Source of the DNA: KK5 sp034043675
Lineage (GTDB): Bacteria; Pseudomonadota; Gammaproteobacteria; Burkholderiales; Burkholderiaceae_C
Direction of reading: 5' to 3'
DNA: 64,000 nucleotides
Assembly: GCF_034043675.1 (NCBI RefSeq)
Contig: NZ_JAXCLA010000001.1
Location: 62,001 to 126,000 of the forward strand
Part shown: positions 16,062 to 25,446 of the stretch, piece after piece
How the letters are laid out: each line of letters starts with the position of its first letter
How positions within the stretch are numbered: the first letter of the stretch is position 1
Notes under the pieces: generated by a model
The model's database searches: none
What the model was told of the DNA's origin: nothing
What the model saw: the letters and a program-made list of their open reading frames with translations, nothing else
Program-made: the position numbers and the translations under genes

Positions 16062-18061
16062 ACGCCAACAACACCCTGAAGCTGCCGCTGCTCACCCTGT
16101 GCCTGATGGCCGCCGCCATTGCTGCGCAGGCCCGTGAGGACAAGGTCCAGATCCACGGCCAGGAGGTCGGCGCGCAGACGCTGGAAGCTGGCGCCGCCAA
16201 GGGTCAGTTCCGCGCCCACTACCGCTACAGCGAGCGCGGCCGCGGCGACGACATCAGCGCGGCCTGGACGCTGGACGCCAACGGCATCCCGACCCATTAC
16301 GAGGCCAGCGGCGTCGACTACTGGAAGGCGCCGGTCGAGGAACGCTTCGACGCCACCGCCGACCGCGCCGCCTGGCACAACCGCGTGGACCAGGGCGACG
16401 AAGCCCGCACGGCACCCGCCTTCTACCTGCCCGCCAACCCGCCGCCCGAGTACCAGGCCGTGCTGGCCCGCGCGCTGCTGAAAGCCCCGGGCCGCACCCT
16501 GCCGCTGCTGCCGGGCGGCACGGCCACGCTCGCCAAGATCCGCACGCTGAAGGTCAACGGGTATGACCTGACCCTCTATCACATCACCGGCCTGGACTTC
16601 CTGCCCACGCCCGTCTGGCTGAACGCCGACGGCAGCACCGCCGCCGTGCTGAGCGACTGGCTTGGCACCTTGCCCGCCGCGCTGATGCCGCAGCGCGAGA
16701 AGCTGATGGACGCGCAGAACGCTGCCGCTCACGCCTGGCATGCGGAGCTGGCCAGGCGCTTCGCCCGCCGGCCCGCGCAGGACGCACTGCTGATCCGCAA
16801 CGCCCGCCTGTTCGACCCGCGCGACCTCAGCGTGCGCGAGCACATGAGCGTGCGCATCGCCGGCGACCGCATCGTGCAGCTGGGCCCGGACGAGGGCAGC
16901 GGCGCTTTCCCCTCGCCCGCCGGCATCGAGACCATCGACGCCGCCGGCCGCTTCCTGATGCCGGGCCTGTGGGACGTGCACCAGCACTTCGCCGAGGTGG
17001 ACGGCGTGTTCGACCTGATCGCCGGCGTCACCAGCGCACGCGACATGGCCAACGACAACGTGCCGATGCTGGCCCGCGTCAAGCGCTTCGACGAAGGCAC
17101 CGAACTCGGCCCGCGCGTCACCTTGGCCGGCATCGTCGAAGGCACCGGCCCGCTGGCCGGGCCCACCGACGTGCGCGTGGACAGCCGCGAGAAGGCACAG
17201 GCCGCCGTCGATTGGTACGCCGCCCACGGCTACGAGCAGATCAAGATCTACTCCTCTTTCCCGAAAGAACTGATCCAGCCGATCGCCGAGATGGCCCATG
17301 CCCGCGGCATGCGCGTCAGCGGCCACGTGCCGGCCTTCACCGTCGCGCACGAGTTCATCGACTTCGGCGCCGACGAGATCCAGCACCTGAACTTCATCCT
17401 GCTGAACTTCTTCCCGGAGTTCGGCGAAACGCGCGGCAAGGACCGCTACACCTTCGCCGCAGAGAAGGTCGCGGCCTTCGACCTGGACGACCCGCGCTTC
17501 ACCGCCTTCGTCGATTTCATGCGCCAACACCACACGGTGTTGGACCCGACCCTGGTGACCCTGGAAGGCCTGTTCTACGGCGAGCCGGCCAAGGCGCCGC
17601 CCGCGCTGCAGCCGGTCATCGCGCGCTTCCCGGTCGTCGCGCGGCGGCAGATGCTGTCGGGCGCCGTGGCGGTGCCGGCGGGCCATGAGGACGCCTACGC
17701 CAAGGCCTTCCCGGCCTTCCAGAAGATGGCCAAGCGCCTCTACGACGCCGGCATCACGCTGATGCCCGGCACCGACGCCTTCTCCGGCTACAGCCTGCAC
17801 CGCGACCTGGAGCTCTATGCGCAGGCCGGCATCCCCAAGGCCGAGGTGCTGCGCATGGCCACCCTGGTGCCGGCCCGCGTGCTCGGCGCCGAGTTCGACC
17901 GCGGCGTGATCGCACCGGGCAAGCTTGCCGACATGATCCTCGTCGACGGTGACCCGACGCGGGACATCAGCGACATCCGCCGCGTCTGGCGCACGATCAA
18001 GGGCGGGCGCATCATCGACCCGGTCGCCCTTGAACAAGCCCTCGGGATCGCCAAGCCATGA
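16058..18061 (+). CDS. Exported amidohydrolase (imidazolonepropionase-like) with N-terminal extension
   Basis: A 667-residue protein. The start ATG 16058 overlaps the dipeptidase stop. It has a signal peptide (LLTLCLMAAAIAAQA). Residues about 27-235 form an uncharacterised domain; the amidohydrolase domain begins near LLIRNARLFDPRD. Metal-site motifs are PGLWDVHQH (H308, H310), SGHVPAF, DEIQHLNF and MPGTDAFSG. The C-terminal GVIAPGKLADMILVDGDPTRDI is typical of this superfamily. Related secreted enzymes hydrolyse peptides with cyclic or N-acyl groups, but the substrate here is not determined. Coupling to an M19 peptidase and RidA suggests stepwise breakdown of an unusual peptide or amino-acid derivative. 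Confidence 0.85.
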   Translation: MNANNTLKLPLLTLCLMAAAIAAQAREDKVQIHGQEVGAQTLEAGAAKGQFRAHYRYSERGRGDDISAAWTLDANGIPTHYEASGVDYWKAPVEERFDATADRAAWHNRVDQGDEARTAPAFYLPANPPPEYQAVLARALLKAPGRTLPLLPGGTATLAKIRTLKVNGYDLTLYHITGLDFLPTPVWLNADGSTAAVLSDWLGTLPAALMPQREKLMDAQNAAAHAWHAELARRFARRPAQDALLIRNARLFDPRDLSVREHMSVRIAGDRIVQLGPDEGSGAFPSPAGIETIDAAGRFLMPGLWDVHQHFAEVDGVFDLIAGVTSARDMANDNVPMLARVKRFDEGTELGPRVTLAGIVEGTGPLAGPTDVRVDSREKAQAAVDWYAAHGYEQIKIYSSFPKELIQPIAEMAHARGMRVSGHVPAFTVAHEFIDFGADEIQHLNFILLNFFPEFGETRGKDRYTFAAEKVAAFDLDDPRFTAFVDFMRQHHTVLDPTLVTLEGLFYGEPAKAPPALQPVIARFPVVARRQMLSGAVAVPAGHEDAYAKAFPAFQKMAKRLYDAGITLMPGTDAFSGYSLHRDLELYAQAGIPKAEVLRMATLVPARVLGAEFDRGVIAPGKLADMILVDGDPTRDISDIRRVWRTIKGGRIIDPVALEQALGIAKP

Positions 18062-18465
18062 GCCAAGACAACACCATCGAACGATTCAACTCCGGCAAGC
18101 TGCTGCCCGCCGGCGTGCCCTTCCCCGAGGGCGTGCGCGTCGGCAACATGCTCTACCTGTCCGGCGCGCTGGGCAACCTGCCGGGCAAGATGGAACTGGT
18201 GCCCGGCGGCATCGAAGCCGAGGCCCGGCAGACGCTGGAGAACATCCGCGCCGTGCTGCGCGCGCAGGGCCTGGACCTGCAGCACCTGGTGCGCTGCACC
18301 GTGATGCTGGCCGACATGGGCGAATGGCCGCGCTTCAACGCCGTCTACAAGGACTTCTTCGGCGAGGTGCCGCTGCCGGCGCGCAGCGCGCTCGGCTGCA
18401 ACGGCCTGGCGCTCGGCGCGCGCGTCGAGATCGAGTGCATCGCCGCGGCGCCATCCGCTACTTGA
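18058..18465 (+). CDS. RidA family (YjgF/UK114) protein
   Basis: A 135-residue protein of usual RidA length. The family pattern is visible: N-terminal FNSGKLLP, VGNMLYLSGALG, EAEARQTLENIRAVLRAQGLDLQHLVRCTVML, FNAVYKDFFGEVPLPARSALG and VEIECIAA. The Arg in PARSA is the conserved substrate-binding residue. RidA proteins hydrolyse reactive enamine/imine intermediates, and divergent members act within amino-acid or pyrimidine catabolic operons. ATG 18058 overlaps the amidohydrolase stop (ATGA), so all three genes of the operon are coupled. Its job is probably to clear an imine formed by the upstream pathway. Confidence 0.9.
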   Translation: MSQDNTIERFNSGKLLPAGVPFPEGVRVGNMLYLSGALGNLPGKMELVPGGIEAEARQTLENIRAVLRAQGLDLQHLVRCTVMLADMGEWPRFNAVYKDFFGEVPLPARSALGCNGLALGARVEIECIAAAPSAT

Positions 18466-18961
18466 GTTTGCGGTCTTCGCGCTTGGCCTCTTCCATCGCC
18501 TCGGGCTCGAGTTCCTCCGCATAGCGGTTGAGCCGGATGAACAGGCCCCAGCCGGCCAGCAGCACGCCGACGGCCACCACCATTGCCGCGGCATGCAGCA
18601 TCTGCTCGGCGTCCTCGTGAGCGGCGCGGAAGGTCGCCACCAGACCCTCGATCGCCAGCGCCACCACGACCACCACGAGGAAGCGCGACAGGAAGCGCCG
18701 CACCCGCGTCGGTCCGCTGACGTGGGCATCGCGCACCACCTCTTCCTCGGCGATCGTCTGCGAGATCTGCAGCGCGACGACAGCGGCGGCCAGGATGCCC
18801 ATCGCCTCGATGATCCCCTGCGCGGCCGAGCGATCGAGGCCGCCGGCCAGCGCGACGAAGCCCATCTGCGCCGCCACGACGATCAACACCAGCGCCGCCA
18901 GCGCGAACAGGGCAGCCATCGCCGCATGGACGGCCGCAATGGCGCGCAGGACCAGCCGCAT
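18458..18961 (-). CDS. Four-helix membrane protein, unknown function
   Basis: A 167-residue protein with four predicted transmembrane helices (residues about 10-38, 50-66, 92-110, 122-146) and a charged C-terminus EEAKREDRKLK. The first helix pair is Ala/Val-rich. I do not recognise the family. Its 3' end overlaps the convergent RidA gene by 8 bases. It lies 23 bases after the DUF4142 gene on the same strand and is probably co-transcribed with it. Confidence 0.7.
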   Translation of the reverse strand: MRLVLRAIAAVHAAMAALFALAALVLIVVAAQMGFVALAGGLDRSAAQGIIEAMGILAAAVVALQISQTIAEEEVVRDAHVSGPTRVRRFLSRFLVVVVVALAIEGLVATFRAAHEDAEQMLHAAAMVVAVGVLLAGWGLFIRLNRYAEELEPEAMEEAKREDRKLK

Positions 18962-18984
18962 GGCGCAGGCCTCGGGCGTCAGCT

Positions 18985-19515
18985 TCAGGACTTGCCGGTC
19001 TTGGCCTGCAGCTCGCGGGCCATCTCCAGGTGGTGCTGCAAGGTCGGCAAAGTCTTGGCGGCGAAGGCCTTGACGTCGGCGTCCTTGGCGTCGGTGGAGG
19101 CCTTGGTGAACAGCTTCACCGCGTCCTCGTGCGCCTTGACGCCGACGCTCTTTGCGTAGTCCGCATCGAACTTCGCGCCCTCATGCGTGCCCAGCAGCTT
19201 CAGCTTCGCCTTCTGCGTGATCGACGGGCCCTCGGGCAGCTTCACGCCCTTGGACGAAGCCAGCGCCGAGAGGTCCTGCGCGGCCTTGGTGTGGTCGTCG
19301 ATCATCTGCTGCGCGAAGCTCTTCACGTCGGCCGAGCTCGCCTTGTTCAGCGCGAGCTGGCTCCCTTCGACCTCCATGCTGCCGGCCTCGGCCGCGTTCT
19401 TCAGGAAGGACGCATCCCCGTGGGCAACGCTGTCGGCATAGGCCACGCCTGTGGTGGCAACGGCGGCAGCGCCGACGCAGGTGGCAAGAAGAAGGTTTCG
19501 CATCATGGTCTTCAT
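18985..19515 (-). CDS. DUF4142 ferritin-like exported protein
   Basis: A 176-residue protein starting at ATG 19515 (MKTMMRNLLLATCVGAAAVA), a signal peptide cut near AYA. The mature part matches the DUF4142 four-helix bundle: DASFLKNAAEAGSMEVEGSQLALNKASSADVKSFAQQMIDDHTKA, then HEDAVKLFTKAS and LQHHLEMARELQ. The family is periplasmic and often linked to stress or envelope functions without a proven activity. Downstream lies a small membrane protein and upstream, 63 bases away, is thiE. Confidence 0.9.
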   Translation of the reverse strand: MKTMMRNLLLATCVGAAAVATTGVAYADSVAHGDASFLKNAAEAGSMEVEGSQLALNKASSADVKSFAQQMIDDHTKAAQDLSALASSKGVKLPEGPSITQKAKLKLLGTHEGAKFDADYAKSVGVKAHEDAVKLFTKASTDAKDADVKAFAAKTLPTLQHHLEMARELQAKTGKS

Positions 19516-19578
19516 GAAAGGCTCCAGTTGGCGGCACGAGCGTGCCGAGACGCTGGGCCGAGGCAATCGGTGTGCCTG

Positions 19579-20625
19579 TCAGGGCCCGGCCAGCGAAGGC
19601 CGCGGCCCCATCGCCGGTGCGGGCGGCGGCTGGCGCCGGCCGTCCTGCCAGGCCTGTTCAAACTCGGCCAGCGGCACCGGGCCATCAAGCGCACGCACGA
19701 GGCAGGCCGCGGCGGCACCAGTGGCCGCGCAGCTGCGCACCTGCGCGGGCGTCAGCAGGCCGCCGATGGCGACGACCGGCCGGCCCGCGTGCGCCACCCA
19801 CCAGGCCAGGTTGTGCAGGCCCTGCGGGCGCCAGGGCATGTCCTTGGTCGTCGTCGGATGGATCGGGCCGCAGGCGATGTAGGTCGGCGCCAGGCCGCGG
19901 GCACGCGCCAGCTCCCAGAGGCTGTGGCTGGACAGGCCCAGCGCGATGTCCTCACCGGCCAGCAGGGCCTGCCGCTGCGCCGGCAGCAGGCGCGCCCAAT
20001 CCTCCTGGCCCAGGTGCAGCGCCCGCGCGCCTGCCTGCAGCGCAGCCTGCCAGTGATCGTTGATCCAGAGGCGGCTGCGCGTGCCGGCCACGGCCCGCAG
20101 CGCGGCGGCGATCTCGACTTCTATATCACCAGATGGTGACTTGATGCGCAGCTGAATCTCGGCCACGCCTCGCGCGGCCCAGCGTCCGACATCTTCGGCA
20201 CTGGCGCAGATGGCGTAGAGGCCCAGCGCCTCGCCAGGCCGGCCGCGCTCGTGCAGCACGCGCTGCCAGCGCGAGAGCGTGACCGGATCGGGCGCTGCGT
20301 CTTCGTCGTCGAAGCCCATCACCGGCATCGCGCCGGCCAGCTGCGTGCGCGCCAGGATCACCGCATCGGGCACGACGAAGCCCAGGGCCTGCGCCGCCTC
20401 CACGCGCGGGGCGAGTTCGCCCGCAGCCGGGTGCGAGGCGATCAAGCCGCGGGCGAGCGGGCTGTCGAGCCAGTCCAGCACCAGATCCTCGCCGCCGGGG
20501 CAGTCGGTAAGACAGACCGCACCGGCACGTCCGCGCAGGCTGCGCGCCAGCAGCGGTGCCGGGGCAGGGCCGAAGCGGCGGCTGGCTTCGGCGTACGAGA
20601 TCACCAGGGTCGGGTCTTGCGTCAT
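19579..20625 (-). CDS. thiE: Thiamine phosphate synthase with degenerate ThiD-like N-terminal region
   Basis: A 348-residue protein, longer than normal ThiE (about 210). Residues about 134-340 form the ThiE barrel: LGLYAI, WINDHWQAALQAGARALHLGQEDW, LGLSSHS, YIACGPIHPTTTK (phosphate/Mg contact) and VVAIGGL. The enzyme joins HMP-PP and thiazole phosphate to thiamine phosphate. The first about 130 residues (CLTDCPGGEDLVLDWLDS, ALGFVVPDAVILARTQLAGAM) resemble the C-terminal half of HMP-phosphate kinase ThiD, but the HGTGC anion-hole motif and the N-terminal half are missing, so kinase activity is unlikely. The start ATG 20625 overlaps the thiG stop by ATGA. It is the last gene of the TPP-riboswitch operon. 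Confidence 0.88.
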   Translation of the reverse strand: MTQDPTLVISYAEASRRFGPAPAPLLARSLRGRAGAVCLTDCPGGEDLVLDWLDSPLARGLIASHPAAGELAPRVEAAQALGFVVPDAVILARTQLAGAMPVMGFDDEDAAPDPVTLSRWQRVLHERGRPGEALGLYAICASAEDVGRWAARGVAEIQLRIKSPSGDIEVEIAAALRAVAGTRSRLWINDHWQAALQAGARALHLGQEDWARLLPAQRQALLAGEDIALGLSSHSLWELARARGLAPTYIACGPIHPTTTKDMPWRPQGLHNLAWWVAHAGRPVVAIGGLLTPAQVRSCAATGAAAACLVRALDGPVPLAEFEQAWQDGRRQPPPAPAMGPRPSLAGP

Positions 20626-21428
20626 GCCGCATCCCCCAGCAGGAAGGCGTGGCCGCTGACCGGTGTGGAGGCGACGGCGAAGTCCTGCGTGGCGATCAGG
20701 CCCGCCCGCCAGGCAGCGCGGCCGGCGACGATCGCATCGCGGAAGGCGGCGGCCATGCGCACCGGCTCGCGTGCCTTGGCCACGGCGGTGTTCAGCAGCA
20801 CGGCGTCGATGCCCATCTCCAGCGCCTGGGCCGCCTGCGAGGGCGCGCCCAGGCCGGCATCGACGACCAGCGTCGCCTCCGGCAGCCGCTCGCGCAAGGT
20901 GCGCAAGGCGCGCGGGTGAGCCAGGCCCTGGCCCGAGCCGATCGGCGCGCCCCAGGGCATCAGCACCGCGCAGCCGGCCTCGTCGAGCAGGCGGCGGCAC
21001 AGCACCAGGTCTTCGGTGCAGTAGGGGAAGACGGTGAAGCCGAGCTTCACCAGCTCGGTGGCAGCGGCGAGCAGCTCGAAGGGGTCGGGCTGCAGCGTCA
21101 GTTCGTCGCCGACGACCTCCAGCTTGATCCAGTGCGTGCCGTACAGCTCGCGCGCCATGCAGGCCAGGGCCACGGCCTCGTGGGCGCTGCGGCAGCCGGC
21201 CGTGTTGGGCAGCAGGCGCGCGCCGCGAGCCTGTGCCGCGTCGAGCGCCAGCGCCAAGGCGCCGTTGTCGCCGGCCTGCAAGGTGCGCTTGAGGCCCAGG
21301 GTGATGAGCTGCGTGCCGGAGGCCTCGATCGCCTCGGCCAGCGCCGCAGGGCTCGGGTAGCCGGCGGTGCCGAGGAAGAAGCGGCTGGCGAGCGCCGCGC
21401 CGTCGATGATCAGTGGATCGTCATTCAT
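20622..21428 (-). CDS. thiG: Thiazole synthase
   Basis: A 268-residue TIM-barrel enzyme that builds the thiazole phosphate moiety of thiamine from DXP, dehydroglycine and ThiS thiocarboxylate. Family motifs are FFLGTAGYPS, GLKRT, LPNTAGCRSAHEAV, WIKLEVVGD with Schiff-base lysine K102, and VVDAGLGAPSQAAQALEMGIDAVLLNTAVAKA. ATG 21428 (MNDDPLII) begins 4 bases after the thiS stop; the open frame farther upstream is out-of-frame thiS sequence. Its stop overlaps thiE. Confidence 0.96.
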   Translation of the reverse strand: MNDDPLIIDGAALASRFFLGTAGYPSPAALAEAIEASGTQLITLGLKRTLQAGDNGALALALDAAQARGARLLPNTAGCRSAHEAVALACMARELYGTHWIKLEVVGDELTLQPDPFELLAAATELVKLGFTVFPYCTEDLVLCRRLLDEAGCAVLMPWGAPIGSGQGLAHPRALRTLRERLPEATLVVDAGLGAPSQAAQALEMGIDAVLLNTAVAKAREPVRMAAAFRDAIVAGRAAWRAGLIATQDFAVASTPVSGHAFLLGDAA

Positions 21429-21432
21429 CGCT

Positions 21433-21636
21433 TCAGCCTCCGACGATGGGTTTGAAGAGCAGCACCTGGTCGCCCGCGCCAAGCACGGTGGCGGCGCGGC
21501 GCTCGCGCGGGATGAAGCTGCCGTTGATGGCGGTGGCAACGCTGGCGGGCGGGCGCTCGAGCGATTCCAGCAGCGCGGCCAGGGTGGTGCCGGCAGGGAG
21601 CTGCCGGGCTTCGTCGTCGAGTCGGATCTCGATCAT
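21433..21636 (-). CDS. thiS: Sulfur carrier protein ThiS
   Basis: A 67-residue ubiquitin-like protein ending in the obligatory Gly-Gly (KPIVGG). The C-terminus is adenylated and converted to a thiocarboxylate that donates sulfur to ThiG. MIEIRLDDEARQLPAGTTLAAL is the typical first strand and turn, and VATAINGSFIPR matches the VAVAVN-like core. The ATG at 21636 has GAGGAG upstream and overlaps the thiO stop by ATGA. The adenylyltransferase ThiF is not in the window. Confidence 0.95.
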   Translation of the reverse strand: MIEIRLDDEARQLPAGTTLAALLESLERPPASVATAINGSFIPRERRAATVLGAGDQVLLFKPIVGG

Positions 21637-22636
21637 GCGTGGGTCTCCTCGGGCAATGCGCCCAGTCCGCTTTCGCGCAGCAGCTGCTGCACCAGCGCCG
21701 GGGCCAGCAGCCAGCCATGGCGGTATAGGCCGTTCAGCGTCAGCAGGCCGGGTTCGCAATGCGCCAGCGGCCGGTTGTCAGGCAGGGCCGGGCGCAGGTT
21801 GACATCGAGCAGCGCGATGCGGGCTTCGGCCAGCGCGGGCAGCACGCTGTGCGCCGCAGCCATCAGCTCGACGGCCGAGCGCAGGCTCATCGCGCTGCGG
21901 TCCTCGCTCTCGATCTCGCTGGCGCCGACCAGCAGGCGCTCCGGCCCGCGCGGCACCAGGTAGACCGGCTGGCGCGGATGCAGCAGGCGGAGCGGCCGCT
22001 GCAGGCCGTGGCCGCCGGGCAGGTCCAGCGTGACGATCTCGCCGCGCACGCCGCGCAGCGGCCAGCTCGCGCCCAGGCCCCGCGCGTCGATGGCCCAGTC
22101 GGCCACGACCGTGCGGCCATCGGCCAGATGCAGGCGGCCCGGCTCGATCGATTCGACGCGCTGGCCCCAGCACCATTCGGCCGGCGCCCTGGCGAGATGC
22201 GCCAGCGCCGCGGGCGCGTCGATGCTGCCCTCGCCGGGCAGGTGCCAGCCGAGCAGCCCAGGCGCCAATGCCGGCTCCAGCGCCTGCAGCGCGGCGCGGT
22301 CCAGCATCTCGAAGCGGCCGATGCGCGCCAGCACGCGCTGTGCCGCACCGAGATCGCTGCGGTGCGCCAGCAGCAGGCTGCCATCGCGCCGCAACTGTTC
22401 CGGCGCGATGGCCGGCCACAGGCGCAGCGAGGTCCATCCCAGCGCGGCCACGTCCGCATCGGTGGACTCCAGCTCGGCCAGCGGGCTCAGCATGCCGGCG
22501 GCCGTGAACGCCGCCGCGCCGCGGGCCCCCGCATCCGGGGCGGGATCGAAGACGCTGACGCTGTGACCCTCGCGCGCCAGCGCCCAGGCGAACAGGCGGC
22601 CGGTGAGGCCGGCGCCTGCGATGGCAACGCGGGCCA

Positions 22637-22637
<1 letters not shown>
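21633..22637 (-). CDS. thiO: Glycine oxidase / FAD-dependent amine oxidase ThiO
   Basis: A 334-residue FAD-dependent oxidoreductase. The Rossmann dinucleotide motif is at the N-terminus (VAIAGAGLTGRLFAWALAREGHSVSVFD). Substrate-domain motifs are FTAAGMLSPLAE, HPRQPVYLVPRG, LVGASEIE and LRPALPDNRPLAH, followed by LNGLYRHGWLLAP. It oxidises glycine to dehydroglycine for ThiG. Start ATG 22637 overlaps the thiC stop by one base, and its stop overlaps thiS. The length is slightly below the usual 350-370. Confidence 0.92.
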
Positions 22638-24454
<1,817 letters not shown>

Positions 24455-24563
24455 CGTGGCTTCCGGTTCGTCTGGGGAAACGAATGAATCCGGAGCCTGC
24501 ACCGCACCGGCGGATTGCGGCGTGGGCGGAGGTCGCGCTGGGGCGGGGGTGTGGTGCGGACGC

Positions 24564-24581
24564 GGGCAGCGTCCGCTGCCC
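24564..24581 (-). promoter_or_regulatory. Hairpin between TPP aptamer and thiC (possible expression platform)
   Basis: GGGCAGCG at 24564-24571 is the perfect complement of CGCTGCCC at 24574-24581. It is 18 bases downstream of the aptamer and 110 bases before the thiC ATG. No long U run follows, so it could act as an anti-sequestor or a Rho-associated element rather than an intrinsic terminator. Confidence 0.5.
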
Positions 24582-24599
24582 TGCCAAGGACGACGGCTC

Positions 24600-24684
24600 T
24601 TCTTACGCCGGTATCAACCGGATCAAGTTCAGCGGGTCCGCGGCTTCTGCCGCGTCTCAGCCCTTCGCAAGGGCACCCCGGAGC
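24600..24684 (-). promoter_or_regulatory. TPP riboswitch (THI element)
   Basis: On the minus strand the conserved TPP aptamer blocks appear in order: GGGGTGCCC, GGGCTGAGA (24655-24663), GGACCCG, TGAACTTGATCCGG and GATACCGGCGTAAGAAGA. The paired helices P1-P5 can be drawn from these. It lies about 145 bases before thiC and controls thiCOSGE by repression when thiamine pyrophosphate is high. Confidence 0.96.
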
Positions 24685-24692
24685 GAAGCAGC

Positions 24693-24698
24693 AGTATA
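24693..24698 (-). promoter_or_regulatory. Candidate -10 box of the thi operon
   Basis: TATACT on the minus strand ends 9 bases before the riboswitch, which would start transcription at about 24686, right at the aptamer's 5' edge. No good -35 hexamer is seen at 16-18 bases, and the promoter region runs into the 3' end of the TetR gene at 24731. Confidence 0.5.
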
Positions 24699-24730
24699 CG
24701 CAGCGGCGTTGCGCGCTTCGTTGACGGCGG

Positions 24731-25336
24731 TCAAGCGGCCAAGCCGGTCCAGAAGCTGCCCAGTTCGCCCTTCAGCACTTCGAGGATCTCCTCGGACAGC
24801 TGCGGCGCGCTGCCCTGCGTCGCGCGCGCCAGCACCATGCCGCCAACCAGCGCCGACAGGGTCAGGATCGCGCGGGCCTTGTCGGCCGCGCCGGGCTCGT
24901 CGGTGACGCTGCCGTCGGGCCGGTGCTCCGCGAAGGCCTTCAGGTAGCCGCCGATGCCATGCGTGATCGCCTCGGCCACCGGCGGCGCGGCACGCGCGGC
25001 GTCCACGGCCAGCGTGGGCATCGCGCAACCGAGGCCCGGCGCGTCACGGTGTTCGGCGCGCAGGTAGTGCTCGAAGTAGGAACGCGCATCGCCCTGCTCG
25101 CGATCGAGCCGGGCGCGCAGGCGTGCCAGCGGCGCCGCCAGCGCGTGGGCCACGGCTTCGGCAGCGAGCGCATCCTTGGAGTCGAAGTGGCCGTAGAAAC
25201 CGCCGTGCGTGAAGCCGGCCTCGCGCATGATCTCGGCCACGCCCACGCCCTCCAGCCCGCGCTCGCGGTACAGGCGCGAGGCGGCTTCGACGATGGCCTG
25301 GCGGTTGGCCTGCGACTGTTCCTTGGTGACTTTCAT
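24731..25336 (-). CDS. TetR family transcriptional regulator
   Basis: A 201-residue regulator. The start ATG 25336 (MKVTKEQSQANRQAIVEAAS) is chosen over upstream in-frame codons that fall within the promoter region. The helix-turn-helix is LYRERGLEGVGVAEIMREAGFTHGGFYGHFDSKDAL, typical of the AcrR/NemR-like TetR group. A Cys in LGCAMPTLAVDAAR occupies the place where NemR-like proteins have a reactive Cys. It is divergent from an MFS transporter with a 110-base gap carrying a repeated motif, so it probably represses that transporter. Confidence 0.88.
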   Translation of the reverse strand: MKVTKEQSQANRQAIVEAASRLYRERGLEGVGVAEIMREAGFTHGGFYGHFDSKDALAAEAVAHALAAPLARLRARLDREQGDARSYFEHYLRAEHRDAPGLGCAMPTLAVDAARAAPPVAEAITHGIGGYLKAFAEHRPDGSVTDEPGAADKARAILTLSALVGGMVLARATQGSAPQLSEEILEVLKGELGSFWTGLAA

Positions 25337-25391
25337 GGCGCTGCTTCTCGGGGTGACGCATCGATGCGATGCCCACATTTTAATTGTGATC

Positions 25392-25428
25392 ATCATCAAA
25401 ATTGCTATCATGACGGCAATCATCAAAA
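25392..25428. promoter_or_regulatory. Repeated ATCATCAAAA motif in TetR/MFS control region
   Basis: ATCATCAAAA occurs at 25392-25401 and 25419-25428, 27 bases apart. A TGATCATCA quasi-palindrome overlaps the first copy. The segment is the only AT-rich stretch in the area and lies between the divergent starts at 25336 and 25447, so it should hold both promoters and the regulator's site. Confidence 0.5.
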
Positions 25429-25446
25429 CTTTCTGAGGCCATCAGC

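Noticed and set aside
15824..18037. Long minus-strand frame opposite the amidohydrolase
   Set aside because: It is a GC-bias shadow; the plus strand has a signal peptide, metal motifs and coupled stops and starts.
24691..24700. GTATAC before the thi operon as a fourth GntR site
   Set aside because: It reads CAGTATACGC, which lacks the outer T and A of TGTATACA, and is explained better as the -10 box.
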